From: Ustilaginoidea virens
Lineage: Eukaryota > Ascomycota > Sordariomycetes > Hypocreales > Clavicipitaceae
Length of the DNA: 64,000 bases
Direction: 5' to 3'
Assembly: GCF_000687475.1 (NCBI RefSeq)
Contig: NC_057316.1
Location: 4,402,001 to 4,466,000, forward strand
Below the pieces are notes generated by a model. That model saw only the letters and a program-made list of their open reading frames with translations. It ran no database searches and was not told where the DNA came from. This document shows, one piece after another, positions 32,447 through 43,157 of the stretch. Made by a program: the position numbers and the translations under genes. Within the stretch, counting starts at the first letter, position 1, and the number at the start of each line of letters is the position of its first letter.

Positions 32447-32909
32447 AGTGGACATTTGCGACATGGGGGGGGCCGGTCTCATTTTGCAGAGGATTACACG
32501 ATTGAGGAGTTTGGCAACACGCCGAAGAAGACCTTGGGATTTTTACGCACGTAGACTTTCCTTGAGTGAGTCGTGGGCGAGTCAAGACGCCCAATGGATC
32601 CAAGCAACTGTACTCGGAAACTTTGACGCAAGTATGCATACACAAAAATTTCCATCAATTACTCTCACACCATCAAATAAAAAAATCAAAAAAAAAAATC
32701 AACTAAAAACTGGGACTCGAAAAAGACGCAGAGTCCATTACAACACGGGTCACACGTTTGCCTCGACGCCCCCCAAGAACTCCATTTCCTGTTTCACATC
32801 TCTTCCAAGAAGTCCAAAACCCGTCCACACCCTCTGCTGCTACTCAGGCTGTCAAGCCCTTTAGAATCCCGTTCCCTCGTTGGCTAGCCCTCGCCTAAAA
32901 ATGCGCTCT
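32447..32909. other. Convergent 3' region between Arb1 and the Pmp3 gene
   Basis: 463 bases between two converging stop codons. It contains AT-rich runs with A-tracts (32678-32710) suitable for polyadenylation of either gene. No gene is seen. Confidence 0.5.
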
Positions 32910-33475
32910 TCAAGGCGTCTGAGTCTTGTGATCTCCAGCAACAACCTCGGCATACGAAGGCGGCACCGTACCCTCGTGCGCATTTGACGCGCCTTGCCCA
33001 GAAGATTCGGGGGCAGCAGCACCCCCATGCTGGCCGCCGCCCTGCGTAGTACCGTAGCTCATGCCGCCCTGGCGGGGGGGTGGTCGGCAGTTTTGCTCGT
33101 GAACATATACGTAGGTGACGCGACCGCCCTCCTGGGGCAGGGATTCGTACTCGTACGCAGGCTCGGGGAACTTGACGATGATGTACCACGCATGGATGAG
33201 GCCGGGGAGGAAGCCGAGGCAGCAGAGGAGAATGTTGATGATGGAGTCGGCGCTGCAGATTCCACACTTGACCCAGACTGTGCAAAATTACGCTGCCGTT
33301 AGCAAATGCCGAGGTTTTTTTTTTTTTTCTTCTTTTTTTCTTCCCTTTTCCACACTGGCTTACGCGGCGCGGCATCAAGGCGTAGTAGGCGGATCGGGGG
33401 GGGGGGGGGAGACCTACCAGGCAAAGGCGGGAACAAGATGGCCAGGACGCCGAGAAAGATGTCTGCGGAGCACAT
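32910..33475 (-). CDS. Pmp3-family plasma membrane proteolipid with long C-terminal tail
   Basis: Pmp3/RCI2 proteins are small two-helix plasma-membrane proteolipids that affect membrane potential and salt tolerance. Two exons, 33475-33418 and 33277-32910, join GTAGGT/CAG in phase 1 across FPPLP-VWVKCG. The conserved core is complete: MCSADIFLGVLAILFPPLP (helix 1), VWVKCGICSADSIINILLC, and helix 2 CCLGFLPGLIHAWYIIVKFP. Family members are often 52-60 residues; this one is about 141 because an 85-residue hydrophilic, Gly/Gln-rich tail follows. It contains PPSY (a PPxY motif) near the C-terminus. The intron holds a poly-T run and a 13-base homopolymer. It shares a 717-bp intergenic region with divergent Prp22. 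Confidence 0.9.
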
Positions 33476-34192
33476 GGCTGCTATATGAGGGCGAGAAAGC
33501 GATGGGTCTTGGTATGGAGGGGATACAGAGGCGCGCGGGAAGGCTGGCGTTTCCAAGACGTTTGCCGAGACGACAGAGGAAAAGAATCCAGAGGTGTGAT
33601 TGTCTTGTGTGCTGGGGGGGATGAGGATGACGACTGAAGACCGACGAGAACGTGTTGGCCCTGTTGGGTGGGGAAGGGGGGGTGTGTTTCAGTGGTGAAG
33701 CGGGTCTCTCCAAGGCTAGCCAAGGTTGCTTGCGTGGTTCTGGGGCAGAGTCCTGTGGTTTGATTGGGTGGCGGGGACCAAGTCTCCGAGGGAAGGAGCA
33801 TTTGACATTTGTGGTCAAGTCGGGAGGTTGTTACATCATCCGAGTGCTGCTGAAGCAAGAAGAAGCAACAAGAAGAAAAAAGAAGCAAAAAAAAAAAAAA
33901 AAGTTAAAGAGGGGAAACACAAGCAGAGAGAAAAGGAGAGAATCAGAAAATCCAAGAGCAAAGCAGAGCAGAGGCAGGCCAAGTCGAACCCCGGCCGCCG
34001 GCCTAGGGTAGCTTCTTCCCACGAGCCGGCAGGCAGGCAGGCAGGCAGCAGGCAGGCGGGCGGGCGTGGCGTTTCCGGCCTTTACCCGTCGCCTGCCAAG
34101 CTGTCACTGCAGATCAAGCAAAAAGTCTGGGCCTCTTCCACCCCATCATCACTTCGCTTTGCGCAGGAGCACGCAGAGCAACTTGACCAGTC
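33476..34192. promoter_or_regulatory. Shared upstream region of Pmp3 (minus) and Prp22 (plus)
   Basis: 717 bases between two divergent start codons. It contains an A-run (33888-33903), a GGCA repeat (34028-34050) and C/T-rich sequence before the Prp22 ATG. No specific factor site can be claimed. Confidence 0.5.
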
Positions 34193-37100
34193 ATGGACGA
34201 CCTCTTGAATCTCGAGCTTCTGTCTCTCGTATCAAAGGTCACGTCCGAGCTCCAGAATCACGTGGGTGTTGGCGACAAGACCCTGGCAGAGTTCCTCATC
34301 GCCCACCGGCTCGAAAGCCGCGACTCGAGCGATTTCCGCAACAAGCTCGACAAGCTCGGCGCAGACTTTCCGCCAAGCTTGGTGGACAGCATCGACCGCC
34401 TGGTGCTTGCCCTGCACCCCAAGTTCAAGGGCGAGAACGGGCAGGCCAACGGAGAGGAGCATCGACATCGCTCGAGGACGCTGCAGGAGAAAGAAAAGGT
34501 TTTCAGCGGCCTCGCTCTTGCTGACCGGGAGCCTGGAAACGACGGCGGAGATGCCATTGACGACACCCTGGCGCTCCTGGAAGGCCTGGAAGGCAGAGCG
34601 AGCAAGGGGAAAGACTCGCGCAAGCGCAGCAGAAGTCCCGATTACGACAAGCAATCTCGGCGGCGACGGAGGCGAGATGGCTCAGGCTCGCGTGAGCGGT
34701 TGAAGCAGCGTTTCCGGTCACGGTCTACATCACGAGATGGCGACGACCAAGGCTGGCGAGATGGATTCAGCCCATCTCGAAGACAACGACGCGGCCGCCC
34801 AAGAAATCACGTCGATGATGATGATGGTGATGATGATTATGGCCACCGCGACAACGGCGACGGCGACGATCGATTGCGCAGAACCCCAGAACCCAACTTG
34901 GACGACGAACCTCAACTCCACAAAGTGTATCAAGGACGCATAACGGGTCTGAAAGATTTTGGCGCCTTTGTTCGGCTGCGGCACGTCAAGGGCAAGGTGG
35001 ATGGACTCGTGCACATATCGAGAATCATGGCCGGGCAGAGAGTAAACCATCCCTCCGACCTGCTATCAAAAGACCAGAACGTTTGGGTCAAAGTGAACAG
35101 CATTGAGGGGAACAGGATCGGCCTATCCATGAAGGACGTGGACCAAGACTCGGGCCGGGATCTGCAGCCGCAGGCACGACTTACCACAGGCGCCAACACG
35201 GAAGCCCTTGGCGGTGGCGGCAGGAACGGCTTCGCGGACGGCACAACGGCAATGCCGCGAGATGCGCTTGGAGCCCCGCCGCCTCATAGGAGAAGAATGA
35301 CGTCGCCGGAGCGATGGGAAATACGGCAGCTCATTGCTTCCGGGGTAGCCAAAGCTGCCGACTATCCCGACCTGGAGGAAGATTACAACGCAACCCTTCG
35401 CGGCGACGGCGAGATGGAACTGGAACAAGAGGTTGACATCGAAGTTCGCGACGACGAGCCGCCCTTCCTGGCGGGGCAGACCAAGCAATCCCTGGAACTG
35501 TCCCCGATCCGCGTCGTCAAGGCACCTGATGGCTCCATGAACCGTGCGGCCATGTGCGGGACGGCGATAGCCAAGGAACGCAAAGAGCTGAAGCAGCAGG
35601 AGGCAGACGCGGCCGCAAAGGAGAAGCAGACGAACCAGAACCTGTCGTCCCAGTGGCACGATCCCATGGCCGACCCGGACAAGCGCACCTTTGCGAGCGA
35701 CCTGAGAAGCGCGAGGATGCATGCCGAGCCGGACGAGGTTCCCGAGTGGAAGAAGGCCGTCGTCCCCAAGGGGCAGCCGGTCGGCAAGCGAACCAAGCTC
35801 AGCATGAAGGAGCAGCGCGAGTCGCTGCCCATGTTCGCCTTCCGCAGCCAGATCATCCAGGCCGTGCAGGAGCACCAGATCATGATCGTGGTCGGCGAGA
35901 CGGGGTCGGGCAAGACGACGCAGCTGACGCAGTACCTGGCCGAGGCGGGCTTCGCGGACAGGGGCATCATCGGGTGCACGCAGCCCCGGAGGGTGGCCGC
36001 CATGTCGGTCGCCAAGCGTGTGGCGGAGGAGGTCGGGTGCCGGCTGGGCGGCGAGGTCGGGTACCTGGTGCGGTTCGACGACTGCACAAGCGCCGCGACG
36101 AGGATCAAGTACATGACGGACGGAATGCTGCAGCGCGAGATCCTCATGGACTCGGACCTGAGGCGGTACTCGGTCATCATGCTGGACGAGGCGCACGAGC
36201 GGACCATTGCCACGGACGTGCTGTTCGCCCTGCTCAAGAAGGCGGTGAAGCGCCGGCCGGACCTCAAGATCATTGTGACGTCGGCGACGCTCGACGCCGA
36301 CAAGTTCTCGTCCTACTTCAACGAGTGCCCCATCTTCACGATCCCTGGCCGCACGTTCCCCGTGGAGATTCTGTACTCGAGGGAGCCCGAGTCGGACTAC
36401 CTGGACGCGGCGCTCATCACGGTGATGCAGATCCACCTGACGGAGCCCAAGGGCGACATACTGCTGTTCCTGACGGGCAAGGAGGAGATTGACACGGCGT
36501 GCGAGATCTTGTTTGAGCGCATGAAGGCGCTGGGGCCGTCGGTGCCGGAGCTGCTGATCCTGCCCGTGTACGCGCAGCTGCCGGCGGAGATGCAGAGCCG
36601 CATCTTCGACCCGGCGCCGCCGGGGGCGCGCAAGGTGGTCATCGCGACCAACATTGCCGAGACGTCCATCACCATTGACGAGATCTACTATGTCGTGGAC
36701 CCGGGCTTCGTCAAGCAGAACGCGTACGACCCCAAGCTGGGCATGGACTCGCTCGTGGTGACGCCCGTGTCGCAGGCGCAGGCGAACCAGCGGGCCGGGC
36801 GGGCGGGCCGCACCGGCCCCGGCAAGTGCTTCCGGCTGTACACGGAGGCGGCGTACCAGTCGGAGATGCTGCCGACGACGATCCCCGAGATCCAGCGGCA
36901 GAACCTGTCGCACACGATCCTGATGCTCAAGGCCATGGGCATCAACGACCTGCTGCACTTTGACTTTATGGACCCGCCGCCGGTCAAGACGATGCTGACG
37001 GCGCTCGAGGAGCTGTACGCGCTCAGCGCGCTCGACGACGAGGGCCTGCTGACGCGCCTGGGGCGCAAGATGGCCGACTTCCCCATGGACCCGTCGTCGG

Positions 37101-37825
37101 CCAAGGTGCTGCTGGCGGCCGTGGACCACGCCTGCTCCGACGAGGCGCTCAGCATCATCGCCATGCTCTCCCTCCAGGGCGTCGTCTTCTACCGGCCCAA
37201 GGAGAAGCAGGCGCAGGCGGACCAGAAAAAGGCAAAGTTCCACGACCCCCACGGCGACCACCTGACCCTGCTCAACGTGTACAACGCGTGGAAGCAGCAC
37301 GCCTACTCGAGCCCCTGGTGCTTCGAGAACTTCATCCAGGCGCGCTCGATGCGCCGCGCCAAGGACGTGCGCGACCAGCTCGTCAAGATCATGGAGCGCT
37401 ACAAGCACCCCGTCGTGTCGTGCGGCCGCGACACGGACCGCGTGCGCCGCGCCCTCTGCGCCGGCTTCTTCCGCAACGCCGCCCGCAAGGACCCCCACGA
37501 GGGCTACAAGACGCTCACCGAGGGCACCACGGTCTACCTGCACCCGAGCTCGGCCCTGTTCGGCAAGCACGCCGAGTGGGTCATCTACCACGACCTGGTG
37601 CTCACCACCAAGGAGTACATGCACTGCACGTCGGCCATCGAGCCCAAGTGGCTGGTCGAGGCGGCCCCGACCTTCTTCAAGGTCGCCCCGAGCGACAGGC
37701 TGAGCAGGCGCAAGAAGACGGAGAGGATCCAGCCGCTGTACAACAAGTTTGCCGGGGAGGACGACTGGCGCCTGAGCGCGCAGCGGAGGGGGGGGCGCGG
37801 CGGCGGCGGCGGCACCTGGGGATGA
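34193..37825 (+). CDS. PRP22: Prp22/DHX8 DEAH-box spliceosomal RNA helicase
   Basis: Prp22 proofreads exon ligation and releases mature mRNA from the spliceosome using ATP. The frame is a single exon of 1210 residues, near the family norm. Domains in order: an N-terminal helical region (MDDLLNLELLSLVSKVTSEL); an Arg/Ser and Asp-rich segment (about 145-235); an S1 RNA-binding domain from YQGRITGLKDFGAFVRL (about 245-320), which identifies Prp22 rather than Prp2, Prp16 or Prp43. The helicase core has GETGSGKTTQ (about 566), TQPRRVAAMS, the DEAH box (about 664) and SATLD, then TNIAETSITI and QRAGRAGR. Winged-helix, ratchet and OB domains follow, with HPSSALF-type sequence near the end. Dense GC third positions create a spurious 927-residue open frame on the opposite strand. 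Confidence 0.96.
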   Translation: MDDLLNLELLSLVSKVTSELQNHVGVGDKTLAEFLIAHRLESRDSSDFRNKLDKLGADFPPSLVDSIDRLVLALHPKFKGENGQANGEEHRHRSRTLQEKEKVFSGLALADREPGNDGGDAIDDTLALLEGLEGRASKGKDSRKRSRSPDYDKQSRRRRRRDGSGSRERLKQRFRSRSTSRDGDDQGWRDGFSPSRRQRRGRPRNHVDDDDGDDDYGHRDNGDGDDRLRRTPEPNLDDEPQLHKVYQGRITGLKDFGAFVRLRHVKGKVDGLVHISRIMAGQRVNHPSDLLSKDQNVWVKVNSIEGNRIGLSMKDVDQDSGRDLQPQARLTTGANTEALGGGGRNGFADGTTAMPRDALGAPPPHRRRMTSPERWEIRQLIASGVAKAADYPDLEEDYNATLRGDGEMELEQEVDIEVRDDEPPFLAGQTKQSLELSPIRVVKAPDGSMNRAAMCGTAIAKERKELKQQEADAAAKEKQTNQNLSSQWHDPMADPDKRTFASDLRSARMHAEPDEVPEWKKAVVPKGQPVGKRTKLSMKEQRESLPMFAFRSQIIQAVQEHQIMIVVGETGSGKTTQLTQYLAEAGFADRGIIGCTQPRRVAAMSVAKRVAEEVGCRLGGEVGYLVRFDDCTSAATRIKYMTDGMLQREILMDSDLRRYSVIMLDEAHERTIATDVLFALLKKAVKRRPDLKIIVTSATLDADKFSSYFNECPIFTIPGRTFPVEILYSREPESDYLDAALITVMQIHLTEPKGDILLFLTGKEEIDTACEILFERMKALGPSVPELLILPVYAQLPAEMQSRIFDPAPPGARKVVIATNIAETSITIDEIYYVVDPGFVKQNAYDPKLGMDSLVVTPVSQAQANQRAGRAGRTGPGKCFRLYTEAAYQSEMLPTTIPEIQRQNLSHTILMLKAMGINDLLHFDFMDPPPVKTMLTALEELYALSALDDEGLLTRLGRKMADFPMDPSSAKVLLAAVDHACSDEALSIIAMLSLQGVVFYRPKEKQAQADQKKAKFHDPHGDHLTLLNVYNAWKQHAYSSPWCFENFIQARSMRRAKDVRDQLVKIMERYKHPVVSCGRDTDRVRRALCAGFFRNAARKDPHEGYKTLTEGTTVYLHPSSALFGKHAEWVIYHDLVLTTKEYMHCTSAIEPKWLVEAAPTFFKVAPSDRLSRRKKTERIQPLYNKFAGEDDWRLSAQRRGGRGGGGGTWG

Positions 37826-38383
37826 AGGGGGACAGAGAGAGAGAGAGAGAGAGACACACACACACACACAGGGAGAGAGACGGAGAGAGGGCACTTTTTG
37901 GAGCATGTTCTGGCGTTTTCTTCTTCTTCTTCTTCTTCCATCGGGCCTGGGCCTGGGCCTGGGCCTGGGGGTTCGTTCGTGTATCTCGTCGCCTGCAAAT
38001 GAAACACATACATCATGTTATACGTTGCCATCAGAATCAGGTCGTCCCTCGTCTTGTATTTTTCTGGGCCATGTGCCCGGTAGCCCCGACATCTGGGAGC
38101 GCACATGTCGGCAAAGGAGCAGAACAAGGAAGAATAAGGGGATACCCGGGGGAACCTTGTCTTGTCTGCAAACATCTGCGCTGCAATAAATGCACATCTG
38201 CCCAGTAGTCCACAGCTTCCATGATCGATGTAGTCTCGTCTCCCATCCCCCCCCCCTTTTTTTCTCGATAAAAGCTCAAGATTACAATATCCATGTCCAT
38301 GGTCCACACACACACACACAAAAAAAAAAAGAAAAAAAAAAAAAAAACCATGCTCCGGTCGCAGGGCGTTCGTGCAGGCCTCT
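37826..38383. other. Convergent 3' intergenic region between Prp22 and the ankyrin gene
   Basis: 558 bases that are largely simple repeat: GA/CA tracts, GGGCCT units, a C-run (38247-38256), a CA run (38308-38320) and A-runs to 38347. No gene is seen. Confidence 0.55.
37835..37966. repeat. GA, CA, CTT and GGGCCT simple repeats in the Prp22 3' flank
   Basis: A (GA)n run passes directly into (CA)n (37835-37870), then CTT units (37918-37937) and GGGCCT units (37944-37966). They lie in the convergent 3' region of Prp22 and the ankyrin gene. Confidence 0.85.
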
Positions 38384-41300
38384 TCAAACTCCGCAAACAT
38401 CGGCAGCTGCAGCTGCAGCCGCAGCCGCGCCCATCAGCTCACTCACCACTCTCTGCGTAGCCTTCGACTTGGCCGCTTCCAAGACGGAGCGCCCCTCGTC
38501 GTCTAGCATACTAAAATCGGCCCCGTACTTGTGCAGCAGCTGCAGGCTCCCCACGTCGTCGCGCCGCGCCGCAAAGTGGGCGGGCGTCCCTCGATTGACC
38601 GCGCTCGGCGAGTTGACAATCATTCTCATCTCGGTTTGCGCAAGAAGCATCTCCAGTGCCCTGTGCGACTTGCGCGCAATGGCCACGTCGATGGTGTTGT
38701 AACCCTCGACGTGGGCGTGGCAGACGCTAAAGTCCCAGCTGAAGGACTCGTCAAGCTTACTCGCCAGCAACGACAGCATGTCCGTGTCATCGCGCTCCAC
38801 CGCAGCAGTGATGGCGTTGACGGAGCGGCCAAACCCAGGATGAGCGCCTCGTTCCAGCAACATCTTGACCAAGTCGGTGTAGTTCATCGAGACGGCCTCT
38901 GCCAGGAGCGTAGTGCTCTCTTCCGGTATCTCCGAGATGACGGGGATGTCAGGTTTGAGCCCGCGATCGATAAGGAGGCCTATTTTGGCTACCGCGCACG
39001 TCGTGCCACCCGCCAAGATGACGTCGCAAAGTCGCCTGTCAAAGGAGCCCACTTTGCCAAAGTGAGAGTTTCGTGCTAGCGCCTTGAAACAGTCGGGCCG
39101 TGACTTGTCGGATCCCATCACCAAATGCAAGATGGAGCGACCGCCCAGTCTCTCCACTGGGTGATGCAGTGGAACCTTGCCGGCGAGAAATCCCACAATT
39201 TTGACATGCTCGGAGAAGAAGGCCTCGAGAAGCAGCCACATGGCCTCCTGGGATTGATAAAAGGCCGCCATGTGTTCCGCGTCATGTTTCGCGCAAGGGC
39301 CCAGCACGTATCCTACAAAACGGCTGACCTGGAGGCCCCATACGTGGTCCGAGTCGGCTCCATCGGATGCAAAGCATAAAACACCCGCCTTCCCAGTCTC
39401 TCTCCCATGAGCTTCAAGAGCGCCCTGATTGCTGAGGCACATTACGCCGTTGAGGAAAGAGTACTCGACTTCCTTGGTTATGCCCTCCTTATGGAGCATG
39501 CAGCGACGGAGAAGCCGCGTAACCGCTGCGCAGAAGAGAGCCCAGCACCCGTCTCCCGCAGCGTTGTGGTGATGCAGCGTCTCGTGCGAAACAAGGGACT
39601 CGAGCACGGCCTTGTCCATAACCTTGTGGCATGAGGGGTGGTTTGAAGGACACAAGCCGATGCAAGTAGACGGGAAGCTATTGTCAAAGATGGTCTCCAG
39701 AGGCGTGAATCCATCGCCAGACACCATGGGAAGACCGTCACAAAGGTGCAAGAGACGTGTGACAAGACCTGGCTCCGCTGCCGAGCTGAGGCAATGGAGG
39801 GCAGTTCGGCCCTTGTCGCATGTGGCCCGAAAATCCATACCTCTGGCGGCCAGCAACTCAACCAATCTCAGCTCACCCCATTCGACGGCGAGGTGAGAAA
39901 TCGGCCTGTGGGCGTCGTCAAGCACGGCACGGCAATTCGTGAGCGGCTCCTCGACAAGTCGGTAGGCGGCAAGGGGTCGCGGCGGGATTGACTTCTTGAT
40001 TTCACGAGACAAGCTCTCACCGTACATGAGTGCTTCGGCCAGAGGACAACGGCCGAGCTTGTTCAGGGCGTTGATGTTTTCGTCGATGCAAGGGTCATTG
40101 TGGCATAGCCAATCCAAGATGGTCACGTCGTTCGTGGCCGCTGCGCAGTGCCAGATGTTTCGGCCATCCTTGTCCGTGGCCTTTGTCGACGCCTTGAGCT
40201 GCTTCACCAGCACATTGAGTGTGTCCAGGTCCTCGACAACCAAGAGCGGAGTTCTCCCCTGACCATCCAGAGCCTCAACGTTGGCATGAGCCGCGCCAAG
40301 TATCGATACCACCTCGTGCTGCTGCCCACTTACCGCTAAATGGAGTATCGTCCCCTCTTCCCCTTCATCCTGCACCGCGCAAAGGTCGGGATGGAAGCGG
40401 TAATCCATTGACAAGCGCTGAAAATAAGGAGCACTACCATGCAGTATGCATTGACGGACTGCGCTTTCAAACAAATCGTCAGGGATAAAGCCAAGTGTCA
40501 CCCGTGTCCTTGTATCGTATGATAGATTGTTTCGCTTCATGACCCCCGCAATGGCTTCCCCCATCTCGTCGTCCTCATCCCAGGGCCAACATTCGGAATC
40601 GTTTGCCAGGGTGTAATCCAAGGCAGCACAGGTCAGTTCACTGAGCACTCCCCTCGACTCTGGAGCGACTTTGCGAAAAAATTGGCAGCCTAGTAACCCT
40701 GTGAACTCGTTCGTGAGCTGACATGATGCTGTGTCCATGACGAGCCTAAAGACGGTGGGGTCTTTCATCATCACGGAGGCAATAAATGCGACGTTGGCCA
40801 GCTGCGCACGTGTGCAAGGTGCATCCGCAAGTCGAAGTCGGAAATCGCAATCGGCACCAAGGGCTACAAGCGTCCGAATGGTGGCCTGATTGGTCGGCTC
40901 CATGTTTTGGATGAGAACATCCCACGACGGCGGCTGGCTACGTAGGAGCAAAACTGGCGGGCCGACAAAGGCGCAGTACAAAGCAGAACCGTATATGCCC
41001 ACGGCGCCGATGTTGAGGGGATTTGCCACAGCTTTGCAGAGATCAGAGAGCCCGAGCATTGCAGCAAAATGTAACGGCGTCGTTCTGCAGAAACCGAGGT
41101 CCTCAGTGAGGTCAATCAAGTGGTTCGCCAGTGTTTGATTGTTGCCCGGTTGTAGTCGAGTCGAAAGGTGCATCCTCGCAAACTCCAACGCCCACTGTAT
41201 GAAATGACTGGAATGCGGTCTCGAGAATAGTTTCACAACTTGAGCGTCAATGGAACTCCACTCTTGTTTGGCGTATTTGAACCACCCCAAAGCGGCTTCC

Positions 41301-42052
41301 CTGTAGATGGGATGGACCCGATTGCGAGCCTCTAGCTGCCAGAGCTCCAGCGAGTACTCTAGTGGTGCACGGTCATACCAAGGAGAGTTCAACACTCTCA
41401 TCCATGACTGGACCGTAGCCGTACTTGGTCTCAGTCTCATTGGGGCATCAACGGATGGCAAGGCCCGCCCTCGAGTAAGCATGTTATCGGGCCTCGATCG
41501 CTTGAGCCGGCCTGGCTGTTTCATCAAAGGACGATTCTTAGAGGTCTTCATATCATCCTTTGGGATAGAACAGTCGGGCGACAGAGTGTCATTCGCGGCA
41601 ACCGCGTCTGATGCCGGGCGGCACGGAGCATCAGCGGGCCCCAGGCTATGATGAATGCTAGAAAGTGTATGCACGCGGGAGCAAGCGCAACAGATGGTCC
41701 AGCAAATTGACTTTGTAGCCTCCAATAGTTCCAGAATCTCATCCTCTGTGAGCACCTGCAGGTTTCGCAGCAAATGCCCAAAGATGGTTTCGCAGCGATG
41801 CAGAGCAGCATAGGACGCAGCGGGCCTCTCGACCGCTATGCCAAGACTTTCATAGCGCTGGGCCAATGCTTGCAAGCCATAAAGCAAGCCGGATATGAAA
41901 GTCAATTGCTGGAGAAGCTGCTCCAAGAGGGTCTTTCGGCTCTGGCAGCAGCCATCGTTACGGAGGAGGACCGTCGCGGTGAGAAAGACGGGCCCTATGC
42001 TTCGGACGGCATGGTTCAGCGCAGAGGAAACATGGTTGCTTGGCGACGCCAT
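38384..42052 (-). CDS. Large intronless ankyrin-repeat protein, function unknown
   Basis: One uninterrupted frame of 1222 residues. Residues 1-130 are predicted helical with Leu and Cys clusters (TLLEQLLQQLTFISGLLYGL) and resemble nothing I can name. Scattered ankyrin repeats follow: TPLHFAAMLGLSDLCKA (about 322), GTILHLAVSGQQHEVVSIL (about 566) with NIWHCAAATNDVTILDWL, and HLAVEWGELRLVELLAARG with TALHCLSS. The terminal array has DLVKMLLERGAHP, TIDVAIARKSHRALEMLL, and GTPAHFAARRDDVGSLQLL (about 1157). Ankyrin repeats mediate protein binding, so no reaction can be inferred. The C-terminus ends in a run of nine Ala, from a GCAGCT/GCAGCC microsatellite, and DVCGV. The start is the first Met; length and lack of introns suggest a lineage-specific gene. 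Confidence 0.82.
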   Translation of the reverse strand: MASPSNHVSSALNHAVRSIGPVFLTATVLLRNDGCCQSRKTLLEQLLQQLTFISGLLYGLQALAQRYESLGIAVERPAASYAALHRCETIFGHLLRNLQVLTEDEILELLEATKSICWTICCACSRVHTLSSIHHSLGPADAPCRPASDAVAANDTLSPDCSIPKDDMKTSKNRPLMKQPGRLKRSRPDNMLTRGRALPSVDAPMRLRPSTATVQSWMRVLNSPWYDRAPLEYSLELWQLEARNRVHPIYREAALGWFKYAKQEWSSIDAQVVKLFSRPHSSHFIQWALEFARMHLSTRLQPGNNQTLANHLIDLTEDLGFCRTTPLHFAAMLGLSDLCKAVANPLNIGAVGIYGSALYCAFVGPPVLLLRSQPPSWDVLIQNMEPTNQATIRTLVALGADCDFRLRLADAPCTRAQLANVAFIASVMMKDPTVFRLVMDTASCQLTNEFTGLLGCQFFRKVAPESRGVLSELTCAALDYTLANDSECWPWDEDDEMGEAIAGVMKRNNLSYDTRTRVTLGFIPDDLFESAVRQCILHGSAPYFQRLSMDYRFHPDLCAVQDEGEEGTILHLAVSGQQHEVVSILGAAHANVEALDGQGRTPLLVVEDLDTLNVLVKQLKASTKATDKDGRNIWHCAAATNDVTILDWLCHNDPCIDENINALNKLGRCPLAEALMYGESLSREIKKSIPPRPLAAYRLVEEPLTNCRAVLDDAHRPISHLAVEWGELRLVELLAARGMDFRATCDKGRTALHCLSSAAEPGLVTRLLHLCDGLPMVSGDGFTPLETIFDNSFPSTCIGLCPSNHPSCHKVMDKAVLESLVSHETLHHHNAAGDGCWALFCAAVTRLLRRCMLHKEGITKEVEYSFLNGVMCLSNQGALEAHGRETGKAGVLCFASDGADSDHVWGLQVSRFVGYVLGPCAKHDAEHMAAFYQSQEAMWLLLEAFFSEHVKIVGFLAGKVPLHHPVERLGGRSILHLVMGSDKSRPDCFKALARNSHFGKVGSFDRRLCDVILAGGTTCAVAKIGLLIDRGLKPDIPVISEIPEESTTLLAEAVSMNYTDLVKMLLERGAHPGFGRSVNAITAAVERDDTDMLSLLASKLDESFSWDFSVCHAHVEGYNTIDVAIARKSHRALEMLLAQTEMRMIVNSPSAVNRGTPAHFAARRDDVGSLQLLHKYGADFSMLDDEGRSVLEAAKSKATQRVVSELMGAAAAAAAAADVCGV

Positions 42053-43157
42053 GATGAACTAGGCGCTATGCGGGGGGGATGAAGAGAAGGAGTCTCATGA
42101 TGCTGAGGAACAACGACAGACATTGAAAATTCGCAAAGTGCAAGGTCGAGGCAGGCCAGTCCGAGACGGAAGCGCTGACTTGTGCTGCGGCGTTGAGGTG
42201 GATGGCTTAAGGGGGGGGGCGGGCATTCGTCGTGGATGACTTTCGCGGAAAAGGTTTCGTTCAAAAGATTCAAATGTTCCGTCAGGTACGGGTCCAAGTG
42301 GACAGTGCAAAGCTTGGCACGCAACCAACTCACGCACAGTGTGGGGATGCCATGTGACGTGAACATGAGGATCACGTGACCCCAAGCTGCAAACAAACCC
42401 ACCCGTACGTACAATCTGGTGGTTCTGACCTCGAGACGTCGTCATGGTCTGATACGGAAATCAGATTACAAGCATATTCAGCCTCGAAACGTCCTCTTTT
42501 ATATTGGCTCTTTGGAGCTGAATTTTCTCTTCCCAGTCAAGGACTCCTGCATTCTACGCTGTGGATAGGAGCCAGTTGCAGACTCATCCAAGTGCTCCCC
42601 CTGGCTATGCCAAAAAAAAAAAAAAAAAAAAAAAAAAAACGAGAGAAAAAAAAAAAAGGAAAAATCAACGGGCCAGGGCCAATATGATGCCGCTAAAAAG
42701 AGTTGCCTCGAGAAATGATGGCGTCATCGTCACTGTACAGTACCATGTATAACAACGCCTGCATTTGCTGTCCTGCCCTGTGTTAACGATGATGGACATT
42801 TGGGAGTGCGAAGATAAATCAATTCCTGTCAGTAATCATAAATTTGATCCCCTTTTTTCTGCAGTAGAATGTGTAATACTCTAAATCCATCTGGGTCTTA
42901 TGATGCTGCCAGCTGAAAATGAAACGGCGTTCCCGTGCGTCCAGCCCAGAGTCAGTGCTCGAAAGCTGAATATGATACAAAGTCGCTTAATATACATTGC
43001 CTATTTAGTTTCGTCGGCTTGAACGGTGTACTCGATGGTACAAGTAAAAGAGGACCGGCTTTGTGGCATCACTAGGTACTTGAAAGACTTCATCACTGAC
43101 GGTAGGTCGAGTCGACTTCTGCTCGTCTTTGTGATGTGATTCTCCGAGACACGTCTC
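42053..43157. other. Intergenic: ankyrin gene promoter and rhodopsin-domain gene 3' flank
   Basis: About 1.1 kb with a long A-rich run (42609-42663). No reading frame with recognisable features. Confidence 0.5.

Noticed and set aside
35123..37906. 927-residue open frame on the minus strand
   Set aside because: It is exactly antisense to the Prp22 exon and reads Arg/Val/Leu/His-rich because the sense codons end in G or C. It has no domain of its own.
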